Shown here piece by piece: positions 6,741-14,742 of a stretch of 43,848 nucleotides of DNA (position 1 is its first letter; each line of letters starts with the position of its first letter). This DNA comes from Candidatus Woesearchaeota archaeon CG10_big_fil_rev_8_21_14_0_10_37_12 (lineage in GTDB: Archaea; Nanobdellota; Nanobdellia; Woesearchaeales; ARS49), in the NCBI GenBank assembly GCA_002762795.1, contig PCYA01000017.1:64801-108648 (forward strand). Direction: 5' to 3'. The translations under genes and the position numbers were made by a program. The notes beneath the pieces are model-generated. The model searched no databases, was not told the DNA's origin, and worked only from the letters and a program-made list of their open reading frames with translations.

Positions 6741-7391
6741 ATGAAAAAGAGGTTGTTGGTGTTTACGCTAGGAGTATTGCTTTTAGCACAACTTGTTATT
6801 GGCGAGTCAGTATTTGGTAATTCTGCACTGGATCAAACAAATGAAACAAGAGGAACACCACAATACCACGATTTTCCTCTCGACAACATTCACATTCTTA
6901 GATTACAAGAAGCATCACGGTCACTCAATGATAATGTTACTTCGCTCAAAAATGATTTGTTTGGCTATCAAGAAGTACAAACACGAGAACTTGCAGGACT
7001 GGAAGCGAGAATGACATCGATGCAAACAGATGTTTTGTCACAATTACGCGCAATACAAAGTTTATTGCACAATTCTCAGCAACAAAATGCGCCACAAATA
7101 CAATACCCTGCAACAATAAGTATTCCTCCACATCTTTCAATGCTGCTTATTTTCAACACAGTACTTATACTATTTGTTCTCGCAGCGTTATTCTGGTTCA
7201 AAGAACAACAAAAGCAAACAATACAAGTTCACGACGAAAAATACACTCATGTGCCAACAAGCCTTGTTGATTATTTGCAAAAACACATGGGCAAAAAAAA
7301 TCTTCATGAATTACGCATGGAGCTCGTAACAAAAGGATGGACACCATCCATTATAGAAAAAGCAATTGTGCTGGCCAAAGAAGACGAATAA
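6741..7391 (+). CDS. Secreted-anchored coiled-coil protein with C-terminal helical domain
   Basis: A 216-residue protein. It starts with a signal peptide or anchor (MKKRLLVFTLGVLLLAQLVIG). Residues about 50-115 are heptad-like and probably coiled coil (ARMTSMQTDVLSQLRAIQSL). A transmembrane helix spans about 133-155 (LLIFNTVLILFVLAALFWF), followed by a soluble domain at 165-216 with LVDYLQKHMGKKNLHELR and a final TKGWTPSIIEKAI. This last helical motif with Gly-Trp recurs in archaeal membrane proteins and looks like a small three-helix fold. The likely topology is outside coiled coil and cytoplasmic C-domain. Function unknown. Confidence 0.7.
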   Translation: MKKRLLVFTLGVLLLAQLVIGESVFGNSALDQTNETRGTPQYHDFPLDNIHILRLQEASRSLNDNVTSLKNDLFGYQEVQTRELAGLEARMTSMQTDVLSQLRAIQSLLHNSQQQNAPQIQYPATISIPPHLSMLLIFNTVLILFVLAALFWFKEQQKQTIQVHDEKYTHVPTSLVDYLQKHMGKKNLHELRMELVTKGWTPSIIEKAIVLAKEDE

Positions 7392-7405
7392 TCAGATGTT
7401 TGAGA

Positions 7406-7621
7406 TCAATCATACTTACTATTTGATAAAAAAGGAACGTCGCTTTTATGCCAACTTTTTATTTGCAGTGCATATTCGATATTGGTGACAATATCGCTAA
7501 ATGTTCTGCGAAAATCACGTAATATTTTGTACAATCGATAAGCATTAGAAACTTCTATATCAAAACTAAAACCAAATCCGCCTTGATGAAAGGTGACAAA
7601 CAAAAATTGTGAGCCAAGCAA
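7406..7621 (-). pseudogene. Remnant of an Lrp/AsnC-type regulator C-terminal domain
   Basis: An open stretch of 71 codons bounded upstream by a stop and lacking an ATG (the first possible start is TTG at 7621). The translation FDIEVSNAYRLYKILRDFRR followed by FSDIVTNIEYALQIKSWHKS matches, by my recollection, the pattern of the effector-binding (RAM) domain of archaeal Lrp-like regulators: a strand with xFxIEV, a helix, then a strand ending in E and H/Y residues. The DNA-binding half is absent; the DNA upstream leads into element E2 at 7698. I read it as a 5'-truncated relic rather than a functional gene. Confidence 0.4.
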
Positions 7622-7697
7622 AGGTTAGTGAGTGTTTGTTAATCTATAGCAAATTGCCTTAAATATTGAACAATTTAGCAATTTATTATATTTGAAA

Positions 7698-7784
7698 CGC
7701 TAAAAATTCAGTTATTTTAATAGCTGAATTTTGGCGTGTTCAAGAACTGTCACAATTATTGATTATTTTTGACAATTCTTGACA
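7698..7784 (+). mobile_element. E2 palindromic element, free copy
   Basis: An 87-bp element starting CGCTAAAAATTCAG and ending CAATTCTTGACA. Hairpin 1 is AAAATTCAGTTAT facing ATAGCTGAATTTT, flanked by CGC and GCG. Hairpin 2 is CAAGAACTGTCA facing TGACAATTCTTG. It matches the E2 copy nested in E1 at both ends and in layout, while the stem of hairpin 1 differs and stays paired. It lies 83 bases upstream of the RelE-like fusion gene. Confidence 0.7.
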
Positions 7785-7867
7785 TTCGCAACTATTTGTT
7801 CGATTTCTTGCGAATTTCATTATAGAAAAGCAATAATGTTTTAAATTGCATCTGGTTTAACTATCTC

Positions 7868-8755
7868 ATGGATGCACTTGAAAAAAGAATAGTTATTGAT
7901 AAAATAACAGAACTACAAACATTGTTACAAGATATTATTCAAATTGATCTTGTTCTTATTGGAGAAGTTCAAGAAATAGAAAGGCAATCAAGAGTAATAA
8001 CGCACAAACCTTTATTTTTTAAGAAATTAGTAAATATAGACTTAACGAAGATTAATGCTGGCGCGCTTGAAAGAATCGTTCAGCACTCTTCTAGGCTTGC
8101 TGATTTCGAGTCAGAACTTATTCGTAAGCAGTATTCTGTGGAACTCGTAGTAGGCTTCAAACAAACAGCAGAAGATCAATCATTTCTCGAGCACTTCAGA
8201 AGAGAACTTGGCAGATTAATAAGTTCAATAAAAGCAGTAAAAACACACGGACAAGATATCTTGGATATCCCTTCGATATATGACAAAGAAACACATTCAC
8301 AACTTACACCTGCTGAGCAAGCAGAATGGAAAGAGTGTATTGTGGCTCTGCAGGACAATTTGAATAGCATTCACGAATTCTGTTCAGAAGTTCAGCAGTA
8401 TTCAGATTACATTAAAACGCGAGTGGAGCAAATATCTTATCTTGACGCGCACACGATTATAAAAAAGCAAGCCTACAAGGAATTTTATAACTCTCTGAGC
8501 AACACGAGAGTTCGCAAAAAAATAATTGAAACAGAGAAAAAGATAGAAAAATGGCCAGAATTCTCAAAAAAACTTCATGAACCTTTAAAAAATTGCATTG
8601 CAAAAGGAGCTCTGGGTAATTTACGCGTTTTGCATGCTCGCATAGATATGAATTTAAGGATATTGTATGTTTGGCATCCAGAAACAAAAACACTTATTTA
8701 TCATTCTATTCTTGAACATCATGATGTTGATAAGATAAGCGAAATTAAATATTAA
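7868..8755 (+). CDS. Coiled-coil protein with C-terminal RelE/ParE-like domain
   Basis: A 295-residue soluble protein. Residues 1-200 are almost entirely charged helix with coiled-coil spacing (ITELQTLLQDIIQIDLVLIG; FRRELGRLISSIKAV). Residues about 215-295 resemble the RelE/ParE toxin fold: WPEFSKKLHEPLKNCIAK is the helix and loop before the sheet, NLRVLHARIDMNLRILYVW gives two strands ending in the RILY-like motif, and TKTLIYHSILEHHDVDKI is the last strand and His segment. RelE toxins cut mRNA on the ribosome, but this one is about three times longer and no antitoxin-like small gene precedes it. The domain may be only structural. It overlaps the next convergent gene by four bases. Confidence 0.6.
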   Translation: MDALEKRIVIDKITELQTLLQDIIQIDLVLIGEVQEIERQSRVITHKPLFFKKLVNIDLTKINAGALERIVQHSSRLADFESELIRKQYSVELVVGFKQTAEDQSFLEHFRRELGRLISSIKAVKTHGQDILDIPSIYDKETHSQLTPAEQAEWKECIVALQDNLNSIHEFCSEVQQYSDYIKTRVEQISYLDAHTIIKKQAYKEFYNSLSNTRVRKKIIETEKKIEKWPEFSKKLHEPLKNCIAKGALGNLRVLHARIDMNLRILYVWHPETKTLIYHSILEHHDVDKISEIKY

Positions 8756-9174
8756 TTCACATCAAGCACTTTTTTTAATTTGTCATAAACGCCATCTAAA
8801 TTTTCAACTGTTTTTTGGCATAAGCGGAGAGTAACTTCTGCACCCTCAATGTCTGGACTTATTGGTCTTACAGGCGGTTCAACATATAACGAAGATAATC
8901 TTTCTGCCTCTGAATCAAAACGGTCAGAAAGAACTCTCACTTCAATGGAGTATGGTGCATCATCAAATTTAGAAATCGTGACTTTGTTACCATGTTCAAA
9001 ACTGGCTATTTCATATTTTCGTCCTTCAGCAGTTCCATTTTGATAAGAACAAACAGTTTCTTCTCGTTCACCGTAAATACTAAAACCATGGTCTGTTGGC
9101 GCACGTTCTGTTTGAACATCTAATTCTGAACAAGCTTCATTAAATAAGGTCTCTAAATCTGTTTCCAAACTCAT
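8752..9174 (-). CDS. Hypothetical soluble protein
   Basis: A 140-residue acidic protein I do not recognise. It starts MSLETDLETLFNEA (ATG at 9174; a TTG nine bases upstream is also in frame). Alternating strands such as KYEIASFEHGNKVTISKF and PYSIEVRVLSDRF suggest an alpha-beta fold, and the C-terminus is helical (CQKTVENLDGVYDKLKKVL). TTTATAAATAG lies about 35 bases upstream on the same strand. It converges on the RelE-like fusion gene with a four-base overlap. No signal peptide is seen. Confidence 0.6.
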   Translation of the reverse strand: MSLETDLETLFNEACSELDVQTERAPTDHGFSIYGEREETVCSYQNGTAEGRKYEIASFEHGNKVTISKFDDAPYSIEVRVLSDRFDSEAERLSSLYVEPPVRPISPDIEGAEVTLRLCQKTVENLDGVYDKLKKVLDVN

Positions 9175-9225
9175 ATTTGTCAATCACGTAATGCTATTTA
9201 TAAAGCTTTCTTTTTTTGTTACTTT

Positions 9226-9639
9226 TCAGTGGTTTAATAATTCTTTTAGTCTCGGTAAGACTAATCTCAAATCAGAAGAAATAGACTCTTTCTCAAGGTC
9301 TTCATATGATGACCACTTAAAGTGCGAAAACCCTTCCGGTTCATTCACTTTTGGACTACCGGTAATTTTTGCAGTAAATTTATGCGCAACAGCAAGCTTT
9401 CCAGAACACGTCGTGAATTTAACATTGCCAAAATACGTCACATCTTGAACAATTATATCGCTGCCAAGCTCTTCATACGCTTCTCTGACAGCAGCAAATT
9501 TAAGCTCATCAATTGGGGGATTCAATGGGTCTTTGCACTCAGCTGCTTCAATTTTACCACTAGGAGTCTCATAATGCTTATGATCTTTTCTAAAGGCAAC
9601 TTTGAATTTGTCAGTTTTTTGGTGAATGGCGTGAACGCC
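9226..9639 (-). pseudogene. 5'-truncated Nudix hydrolase
   Basis: The frame is open from 9639 to the stop at 9226 and encodes KVAFRKDHKHYETPSGKIEA, then FAAVREAYEELG, a Nudix domain whose box is interrupted by about 14 extra residues between the Gly-x5-Glu part and the REUxEE-like part. An in-frame TAG stands immediately upstream (9640-9642), and the first possible start codon in frame is a TTG at 9525, in the middle of the Nudix box. The gene has therefore lost its N-terminus. Just upstream lies the palindromic element E3 (9673-9772), which may have caused the truncation. A start at a rare codon is possible but unlikely. Confidence 0.55.
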
Positions 9640-9672
9640 CTATGATTTTTGTCGTCGATATTCAAAGTTGGC

Positions 9673-9772
9673 TTAGGGAACGCTAGAAAAATCAGGGATT
9701 TTTCTGCGCACAAAAAAGCTTTGCTTTTTTAGTGCTTTGACTCAATTAAAATAGTTTTTCAAAGTTCCCTAA
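9673..9772. repeat. E3 nested palindrome
   Basis: A 100-bp unit bounded by a 9-bp inverted repeat, TTAGGGAAC at 9673-9681 and GTTCCCTAA at 9764-9772. Inside are two adjacent hairpins: AGAAAAATC-AGG-GATTTTTCT capped by CGC/GCG with a bulged T, and AAAAAGC-TTT-GCTTTTT capped by GCAC/GTGC with a bulged A. The cap-bulge-stem-triloop geometry is the same as in the hairpin ladder at 36346-36480, and the CGCTA start resembles E2. The rest of 9640-9892 holds only the promoter of the next gene. Confidence 0.55.
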
Positions 9773-9892
9773 ACAGTAACGAAACTTGTTTCTTGTCATT
9801 CAAGATCAAACAACCAGATACGATAGTTATTTTTCCAACCATGGGATTATACTCTGGAAAAACATATAAATATCTTCCTGAAAAATAATTGT

Positions 9893-10420
9893 ATGACAAA
9901 AATAGTCCTTATTCAAGGAAGCATGAACCAAAAATCGCGAACAGCGCTTGTTGTAAATGCGTTTGCACGACACTTGCAAGAAAAGCAGATAGACTTTGAT
10001 ATTATTGATTTACGTAAAACGAACATGGAATTCTGCGACGGAAGACCTTTGGAAGAATACCACCAAGATATTCAAGACGCATACGCTGTTTTGGAGACAG
10101 CAGACGCAGTTGTTATAGGCATGCCTGTGTACCAAACATCAGTATCAGGACCACTCAAAAACTTCCTCGACATAACATCAGGAGCAATTGAACAAAAATT
10201 TTTTGGAATCGTTTGCAATTCAGGAGGAACACGCTCTTATTTTGCAGCTGCAGACTTAATGAAAATACTATCATTTGAAGTAAATGCAATGCCCTTGCAA
10301 CCAGTTGTGCACAGCTGTGCAGAAGACTTTGAAAATGGAATGATTTCCAATGATGCAGTGCACAAAAGAATCGCTAAATTAACTGAAAATTTGCTTAAAT
10401 ATGCTTCTCTAAATGTATGA
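9893..10420 (+). CDS. NADPH-dependent FMN reductase family protein
   Basis: A 175-residue flavodoxin-fold protein of the NADPH-dependent FMN reductase family. The N-terminal phosphate-binding loop is QGSMNQKSRTALVV (residues 8-21), and the flavin-binding loop reads GMPVYQTSVSGPLKNFLD (about 82-99). The segment VCNSGGTRSYF corresponds to the third flavin contact. Such enzymes reduce flavin, quinones or azo compounds using NAD(P)H, in the cytoplasm. A TATA-like ACATATAAATAT ends 20 bases before the ATG, so the message is probably leaderless. Full length for the family. Confidence 0.85.
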   Translation: MTKIVLIQGSMNQKSRTALVVNAFARHLQEKQIDFDIIDLRKTNMEFCDGRPLEEYHQDIQDAYAVLETADAVVIGMPVYQTSVSGPLKNFLDITSGAIEQKFFGIVCNSGGTRSYFAAADLMKILSFEVNAMPLQPVVHSCAEDFENGMISNDAVHKRIAKLTENLLKYASLNV

Positions 10421-10475
10421 GTAATATATGCAAAGTTTTTTAAACCTATTATTTTTGCTACTGTTTGGTGAGTAA

Positions 10476-11360
10476 ATGACAAATCCTGCACTGTTTTACC
10501 TTTGGACACACAGCAACATCGACCAGTTAGACACACTTGCTTTTGAAGACCCTTTTTGCAGAGCAAACAAAGTCTTTTTTGAACTAAACGGCCCAGAACG
10601 CGAAATGAGATCTGCTCAAGATGTACTTAACGCGTATATTGCACGCGGAGAAAGAACTGACTTGTTGGAAGACGTCTTGTGTGCGCATGAAGATCTTAAC
10701 ATATTGGCAGAACGAATGCGTGACACAGAAAAACGATTTGTTATTGAATTGGCAGACGAACCTGATTTTGACTATTATGGAATAAGACTTGCTGCGCACA
10801 ATAAATTCTATACGTCAGATGACTTAGAAGCTGCAATGTCTGCAGAAGCAGAATCTTTAAGTCGTCAATGGGCGTTTCAAATCCCTAGAGAAACAGCCGT
10901 GGCTGAATCCATTATTGCAATTCCAGACACGACATTAGTTATTTTTGGATCAGGACATACGCCTTCACTCCCTGGAAAAGTCGCAGCACACAGACCAATA
11001 GAACTACATCACCCGTATGAAGGATACCCTTTAAGCTATGAAACTCAACTGGCGCATTCATACCTCAAAACAGGAAAAATTGACAGAGCATTATTCTTAA
11101 GAATGCACATGGAACACCTGGCAACACGCGCTCTCAATGGAATAATTGATAGAACTTCTGTGCAGGATTTTGAACAGGCAATAGGTGTGCTTGCACACGA
11201 CTATGCAACATTGTTTACTGAAGACCAAATTTTCGCTTACAGAAAATCGTTCATTGCAGGAAAAAAATTTGACTTATCTGATGCCGTGCTTTTCAGATCT
11301 TTTCTAGAGAAACATGAACTTCCTCTTGTGAGCAGCAGATCACACTATTGGTTCGGATAA
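10476..11360 (+). CDS. Hypothetical protein with a conserved-looking GSGHT motif
   Basis: A 294-residue soluble protein not recognised. The centre carries TTLVIFGSGHTPSLPGKVAA (about residues 152-171), a strand-turn motif reminiscent of TraB/EreA-like hydrolases, followed by a helical second half rich in His, Arg and Glu (LFLRMHMEHLATRALNG). The first 100 residues are helical and charged. The resemblance is weak and I assign no activity. GGTGAG lies five bases before the ATG. It starts 56 bases after the flavin reductase. Confidence 0.6.
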   Translation: MTNPALFYLWTHSNIDQLDTLAFEDPFCRANKVFFELNGPEREMRSAQDVLNAYIARGERTDLLEDVLCAHEDLNILAERMRDTEKRFVIELADEPDFDYYGIRLAAHNKFYTSDDLEAAMSAEAESLSRQWAFQIPRETAVAESIIAIPDTTLVIFGSGHTPSLPGKVAAHRPIELHHPYEGYPLSYETQLAHSYLKTGKIDRALFLRMHMEHLATRALNGIIDRTSVQDFEQAIGVLAHDYATLFTEDQIFAYRKSFIAGKKFDLSDAVLFRSFLEKHELPLVSSRSHYWFG

Positions 11361-11434
11361 TTGTAATAAATAACTGCTCCAGTCTATAAATACTTATAAA
11401 ATGATTTTTTACTGTTTGCGCAGGAGGTGCAAGT

Positions 11435-11605
11435 ATGCCAGAAGATGAAGAATTTGCAGATGATGAATCGGACTTTGATGAAGATGATGAAGACTTAGAT
11501 GATGATGCAGTAGACGAAGAAAATCAAGAATTTGATTTTGAAGATGATGAAACAGGAGATAAAAAATCCAGTGATGCAACAGACGATGAATTAGATGAAG
11601 AATAA
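11435..11605 (+). CDS. Very acidic 56-residue protein
   Basis: AGGAGG lies eight bases before ATG at 11435, and TCTATAAATAC stands further upstream as a TATA box. The product begins MPEDEEFADDESDFDEDDED and ends in DELDEE; well over half its residues are Asp or Glu, with almost no hydrophobic core, so it is likely disordered. Such proteins can mimic nucleic acid or bind basic partners or metal ions; that is inference. It is followed by a strong bidirectional hairpin. Confidence 0.65.
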   Translation: MPEDEEFADDESDFDEDDEDLDDDAVDEENQEFDFEDDETGDKKSSDATDDELDEE

Positions 11606-11623
11606 TTTTATTTTTATTTCTGT

Positions 11624-11679
11624 AGAAAAACGCACGATAAATACCCCGACCTTCAGGTCGGGGAATAGTGCGTTTTTCT
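11624..11679. terminator. Two-tier hairpin between convergent genes
   Basis: A perfect 12-bp outer stem (AGAAAAACGCAC at 11624-11635 with its complement at 11668-11679) encloses a perfect 8-bp GC-rich stem, CCCCGACC at 11644-11651 and GGTCGGGG at 11656-11663, with loop TTCA. T runs follow on both strands. It sits between the stop of the acidic-protein gene and the convergent coiled-coil gene, so it can terminate transcription in both directions. The CCCCGACCTTCAGGTCGGGG core also resembles end hairpins of IS200/IS605-type elements. Confidence 0.6.
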
Positions 11680-11940
11680 TTATTTTTTGTTTAACAATTC
11701 TTTCAAGAGTTTTGCTTTTTTAGCAAATAAATCAATATTCTCCGCAATATCATCAACATTGCCTGCATTAACTTCCTGCAAATATCCTTCTAAAAACTGC
11801 AATTCAAGCTGTAACTCCATTACTCTTCTTTCTTTCAATGCTTGCTCTTTTTCTGCTTTATATTTTGCAAGCAAAACATCAGAAGACTCTTTTAACTCAG
11901 CAATATATTTTTGCTCTTCATTTGAAAGCGGCTTTGCCAT
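11680..11940 (-). CDS. Small coiled-coil protein
   Basis: An 86-residue protein, helical throughout, with heptad spacing (YIAELKESSDVLLAKYKAEK; QLELQFLEGYLQEVNAG). It is highly charged, has no membrane segment and no cysteine, and ends in LLKELLNKK. It likely forms a dimeric coiled coil. It faces the acidic-protein gene across a shared hairpin. No specific family recognised. Confidence 0.6.
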   Translation of the reverse strand: MAKPLSNEEQKYIAELKESSDVLLAKYKAEKEQALKERRVMELQLELQFLEGYLQEVNAGNVDDIAENIDLFAKKAKLLKELLNKK

Positions 11941-12030
11941 AAACAGCTTTTTGATGTTTTATTATTTAATTGTTCCCATACAAAACAAATAAATAGCCTT
12001 CTCAATTAAACAATTAAAAAAAGAGGCAAA

Positions 12031-13848
12031 ATGAAGAAATATATTGTTTTCACAATTTTATTAAGTATTTTATTAGCTTGCGAAGAACAACAAACTGCGA
12101 AACCAGTTATTTCCGACCCTGCTCAACAATATCAGCCTCAACAAACAGATTATGATGATTATAAAAAAGATCCATTCAAAACACCTCTTGCAAAAGACTG
12201 CAAAGACGAGTGCACAAGAGGACAAAAACAGTGCGTAGGAGAATATTACCAGACTTGCGGAAATTTTAATGAAGATTCTTGCATAGAATGGAGTCCTGTA
12301 TTTCCATGCGACCCTGGAAAAACATGCCAGCAAAACGAATGCGTATCAAAAACACTGTCTTCAGTAACAAGTTGCGGAAATATTGATGCAAACACTTGTG
12401 ACGAAAGAAACAAACCGTATTATTGCGCTAATGGAAATTACATACAGAATTGTTTAATTTGCAGTTGTCCAGATTGTTACACGTGCAGAGAAGACGGAAC
12501 TTGCCAAGAAGTCATTGGCTGCACCTTGCAAATAAATGCAACGCAAAATGTCACTCCTTCAAATATAACGCCAAATGTTACTCAATGTATTTCAAGAAAC
12601 TGCACTGAAAAAAACATTCAATGCGGACAAACAACAGACGGGTGTGGCAACACACTTCATTGCGGAACGTGCATGACTGGACAATGTGTTACGGGACAAT
12701 GCACACAAACAACTGACACTGCAATCTCAGCATGCAGAACTATTACCCAACCAGGAGACTACACATTAACAAGAAACATAGCAGGATCACAAAATCATTG
12801 CGTGCACATACAAAATACCAGAGATGTTACTTTGAACTGCCAAGGTTATAGTATTACAGGAGGCGTTGATCATCGTGCAAGTGGTTTAGTTCTCACAAAC
12901 GTATCAAACTTTGAAATAAGAGACTGTGCTGTTTATACAAGCAATTTGAATGAAGTTTGGACGTATATTGTTCAAATAATAAATAGCAGGCAAGGAATCA
13001 TTCAAGAAAACCAGTTTGGAAACCATTTGGCAAGCGTAATTGATGTCCGAAATACAAGCAACTTACAAATTTTACGTAATTCTATTAATGCATCATACCA
13101 GCAAACGAATTCAGATAACAACAGAATAGAGAATAATTGGTTCAATCCAGCACTTCTTCGAAACATGACAGGACCTTGCGTTGTCATATCAATAACGGGA
13201 AGTTCAAACAGTGTTGCTCGAAATGTGATAGACGGCAAATCAAACGGCATTTTTGATTGGCAAAATAACATTGGCTTTGATGATGGTGTTTGTCTACAAG
13301 ATTCCTCACGTGATATTATAGAAGATAATACAATCAGCAACGTCTGGGATTGCGGAATAGAAACATTAGGGCTTATTTCAGACGCTGAAATCAACAGAAA
13401 CACAATCGTTAATACAGGCCATTGTGGAATAGGAGCGTGGCATTGGTCAAGCTGGAGAAATAACGATGTGAAAAATAATTATGTTGACGATTCTCCAAGC
13501 CTGTTTGACTTTTTCAGAGATTATGGATTGCGCCCAGGAGAAACAACTTACTATTTTGAAGACAATTATTTTGAAGGAAACAGACTAACAAATCCTGAAA
13601 CAAACAGCGCATTTCCCGCGCGACCTGCACAATTTAATTTAGATACAAATGGTGTAAGAGTTTCCTCAATACAAGGAGAACGACTTGTAGCTCCACAGCA
13701 AATGCAATTTGCTAACAACGTCCTACGAAATAACGTTTTTACCGGACCAACTTTCCCTCTGCTTAAACCACATTATGCATTTGTAGATGGCGGTGGAAAC
13801 ACTTGTCAACAATCAACAGAACAAGGATACCCAATACAATGCAGTTAG
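12031..13848 (+). CDS. Large lipoprotein with Cys-rich and beta-helix domains
   Basis: A 605-residue extracellular protein. The signal peptide MKKYIVFTILLSILLAC ends in a lipobox-like LLAC with Cys17, so membrane anchoring through a lipid is likely. Residues about 50-230 are rich in paired cysteines (CTRGQKQCVGEYYQTCG; CLICSC-like clusters), probably disulfide-bonded repeats. A Thr/Asn-rich linker with NVT/NIT sequons follows. From about 250 to 600 short repeats such as NCQGYSITGG, NFEIRDCAVY, RQGIIQENQFG, DIIEDNTISN and DAEINRNTIVN mark a right-handed parallel beta-helix (PbH1 repeats), as in NosD-like and polysaccharide-binding or cleaving proteins. Probably a cell-surface glycan-interacting protein. 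AGAGG stands seven bases before the ATG. Confidence 0.8.
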   Translation: MKKYIVFTILLSILLACEEQQTAKPVISDPAQQYQPQQTDYDDYKKDPFKTPLAKDCKDECTRGQKQCVGEYYQTCGNFNEDSCIEWSPVFPCDPGKTCQQNECVSKTLSSVTSCGNIDANTCDERNKPYYCANGNYIQNCLICSCPDCYTCREDGTCQEVIGCTLQINATQNVTPSNITPNVTQCISRNCTEKNIQCGQTTDGCGNTLHCGTCMTGQCVTGQCTQTTDTAISACRTITQPGDYTLTRNIAGSQNHCVHIQNTRDVTLNCQGYSITGGVDHRASGLVLTNVSNFEIRDCAVYTSNLNEVWTYIVQIINSRQGIIQENQFGNHLASVIDVRNTSNLQILRNSINASYQQTNSDNNRIENNWFNPALLRNMTGPCVVISITGSSNSVARNVIDGKSNGIFDWQNNIGFDDGVCLQDSSRDIIEDNTISNVWDCGIETLGLISDAEINRNTIVNTGHCGIGAWHWSSWRNNDVKNNYVDDSPSLFDFFRDYGLRPGETTYYFEDNYFEGNRLTNPETNSAFPARPAQFNLDTNGVRVSSIQGERLVAPQQMQFANNVLRNNVFTGPTFPLLKPHYAFVDGGGNTCQQSTEQGYPIQCS

Positions 13849-13907
13849 AAGTATGAAGTCAAGAGTGAAGAGTTTAGAAAGAAAAATAAAAAAGAAAAAA
13901 TAGATAG

Positions 13908-14505
13908 TTAACAAAACTCGGTTGCGTATTCACCATACAACAGATGCCTGTTAAATGTTAATTTAAAGCTATCTCCTGCATCATAGTCTAACTGATTATA
14001 TAACGCATCAATTTCTTTATCCCCTGAAAAAGGCTTGCTCTCAGTTAGCATACGACCGTATCTGCCTGGAACAAGTTCTCTTCTCAAATCTGTCTTGAAA
14101 CCGCCAACATTAAACTCATCAAATGCGTTAACTAACCCACGTTCTACGCGAGGGTTTTGCGTATACGTTACAAACCGATCAAGACCTTCCCTAATACCAA
14201 AACGTATTCTCTGATCATTAAACTCTCTATAAACGCCAAAGACCTTGCGCAGAAGGATGCACTGCTGCACCAACAAGATCAACATGATGTTTTGTTAAAT
14301 TTACAGTTGCAAATCCCACAACAGCAGCATCAATGCAAGCAATATACAATTGATCTACGGGCAGCACGTGTTCTAAAATTTCTTCTGGACTCATTCCAGG
14401 ACCAAATGCTGCAAGCCCTGTTTCAACAATTCCTTGTTTTATGCTTTCTGTTAATTTTTCTTTTTGCTCGTCTCGAGCTAGCGCTATATAGTTTATTTTT
14501 TTCAT
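13908..14505 (-). pseudogene. GNAT acetyltransferase with a single-base frameshift
   Basis: Two minus-strand frames join into one GNAT-like protein. The first part (ATG at 14505, with GGAGGAAA upstream) gives MKKINYIALARDEQ to VDLVGAAVHPSAQG; the second, in another frame, gives FGVYREFNDQRIRFGIREG to the stop at 13908. On the coding strand the junction reads GGTCTTTGGCGTTTAT. Removing one T yields G-L-G-V-Y, so that HPSAQGLGVYREFND matches the acetyl-CoA-binding motif A (Q/RGxGxx). With that correction the protein has about 198 residues. It may be a recent pseudogene, an assembly error or a slippage site at TTT. The 220 bases upstream hold no gene I can see. Confidence 0.65.
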
Positions 14506-14742
14506 TTTAATTTCCTCCATAATTTAAGATCGTATTCTTTATTTAAGAAATAATCAACACCAATGACATTTAGTAGACTTTGGTCTTTTGTAAAATTTGA
14601 TTTTATAAATTAAATTTACAATTAACTTAAAGAATTGTTGACGTATGCCAAAGGCAACCACCACGCTTGGTTGGTGTCATAATTATTTGGAAAGCTAACT
14701 AGTATAAAAAACATTCTAAACACAAGTAAGAAAAGACGAATA

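Noticed and set aside
7868-9174. Toxin-antitoxin pair made of the RelE-like gene and the 8752-9174 gene
   Set aside because: The genes are convergent, not co-directional, and the second has no DNA-binding or antitoxin motif.
11624-11679. Stand-alone insertion-sequence end
   Set aside because: The core looks like IS200/IS605 end hairpins, but there is one copy only and it fits a bidirectional terminator between convergent genes.
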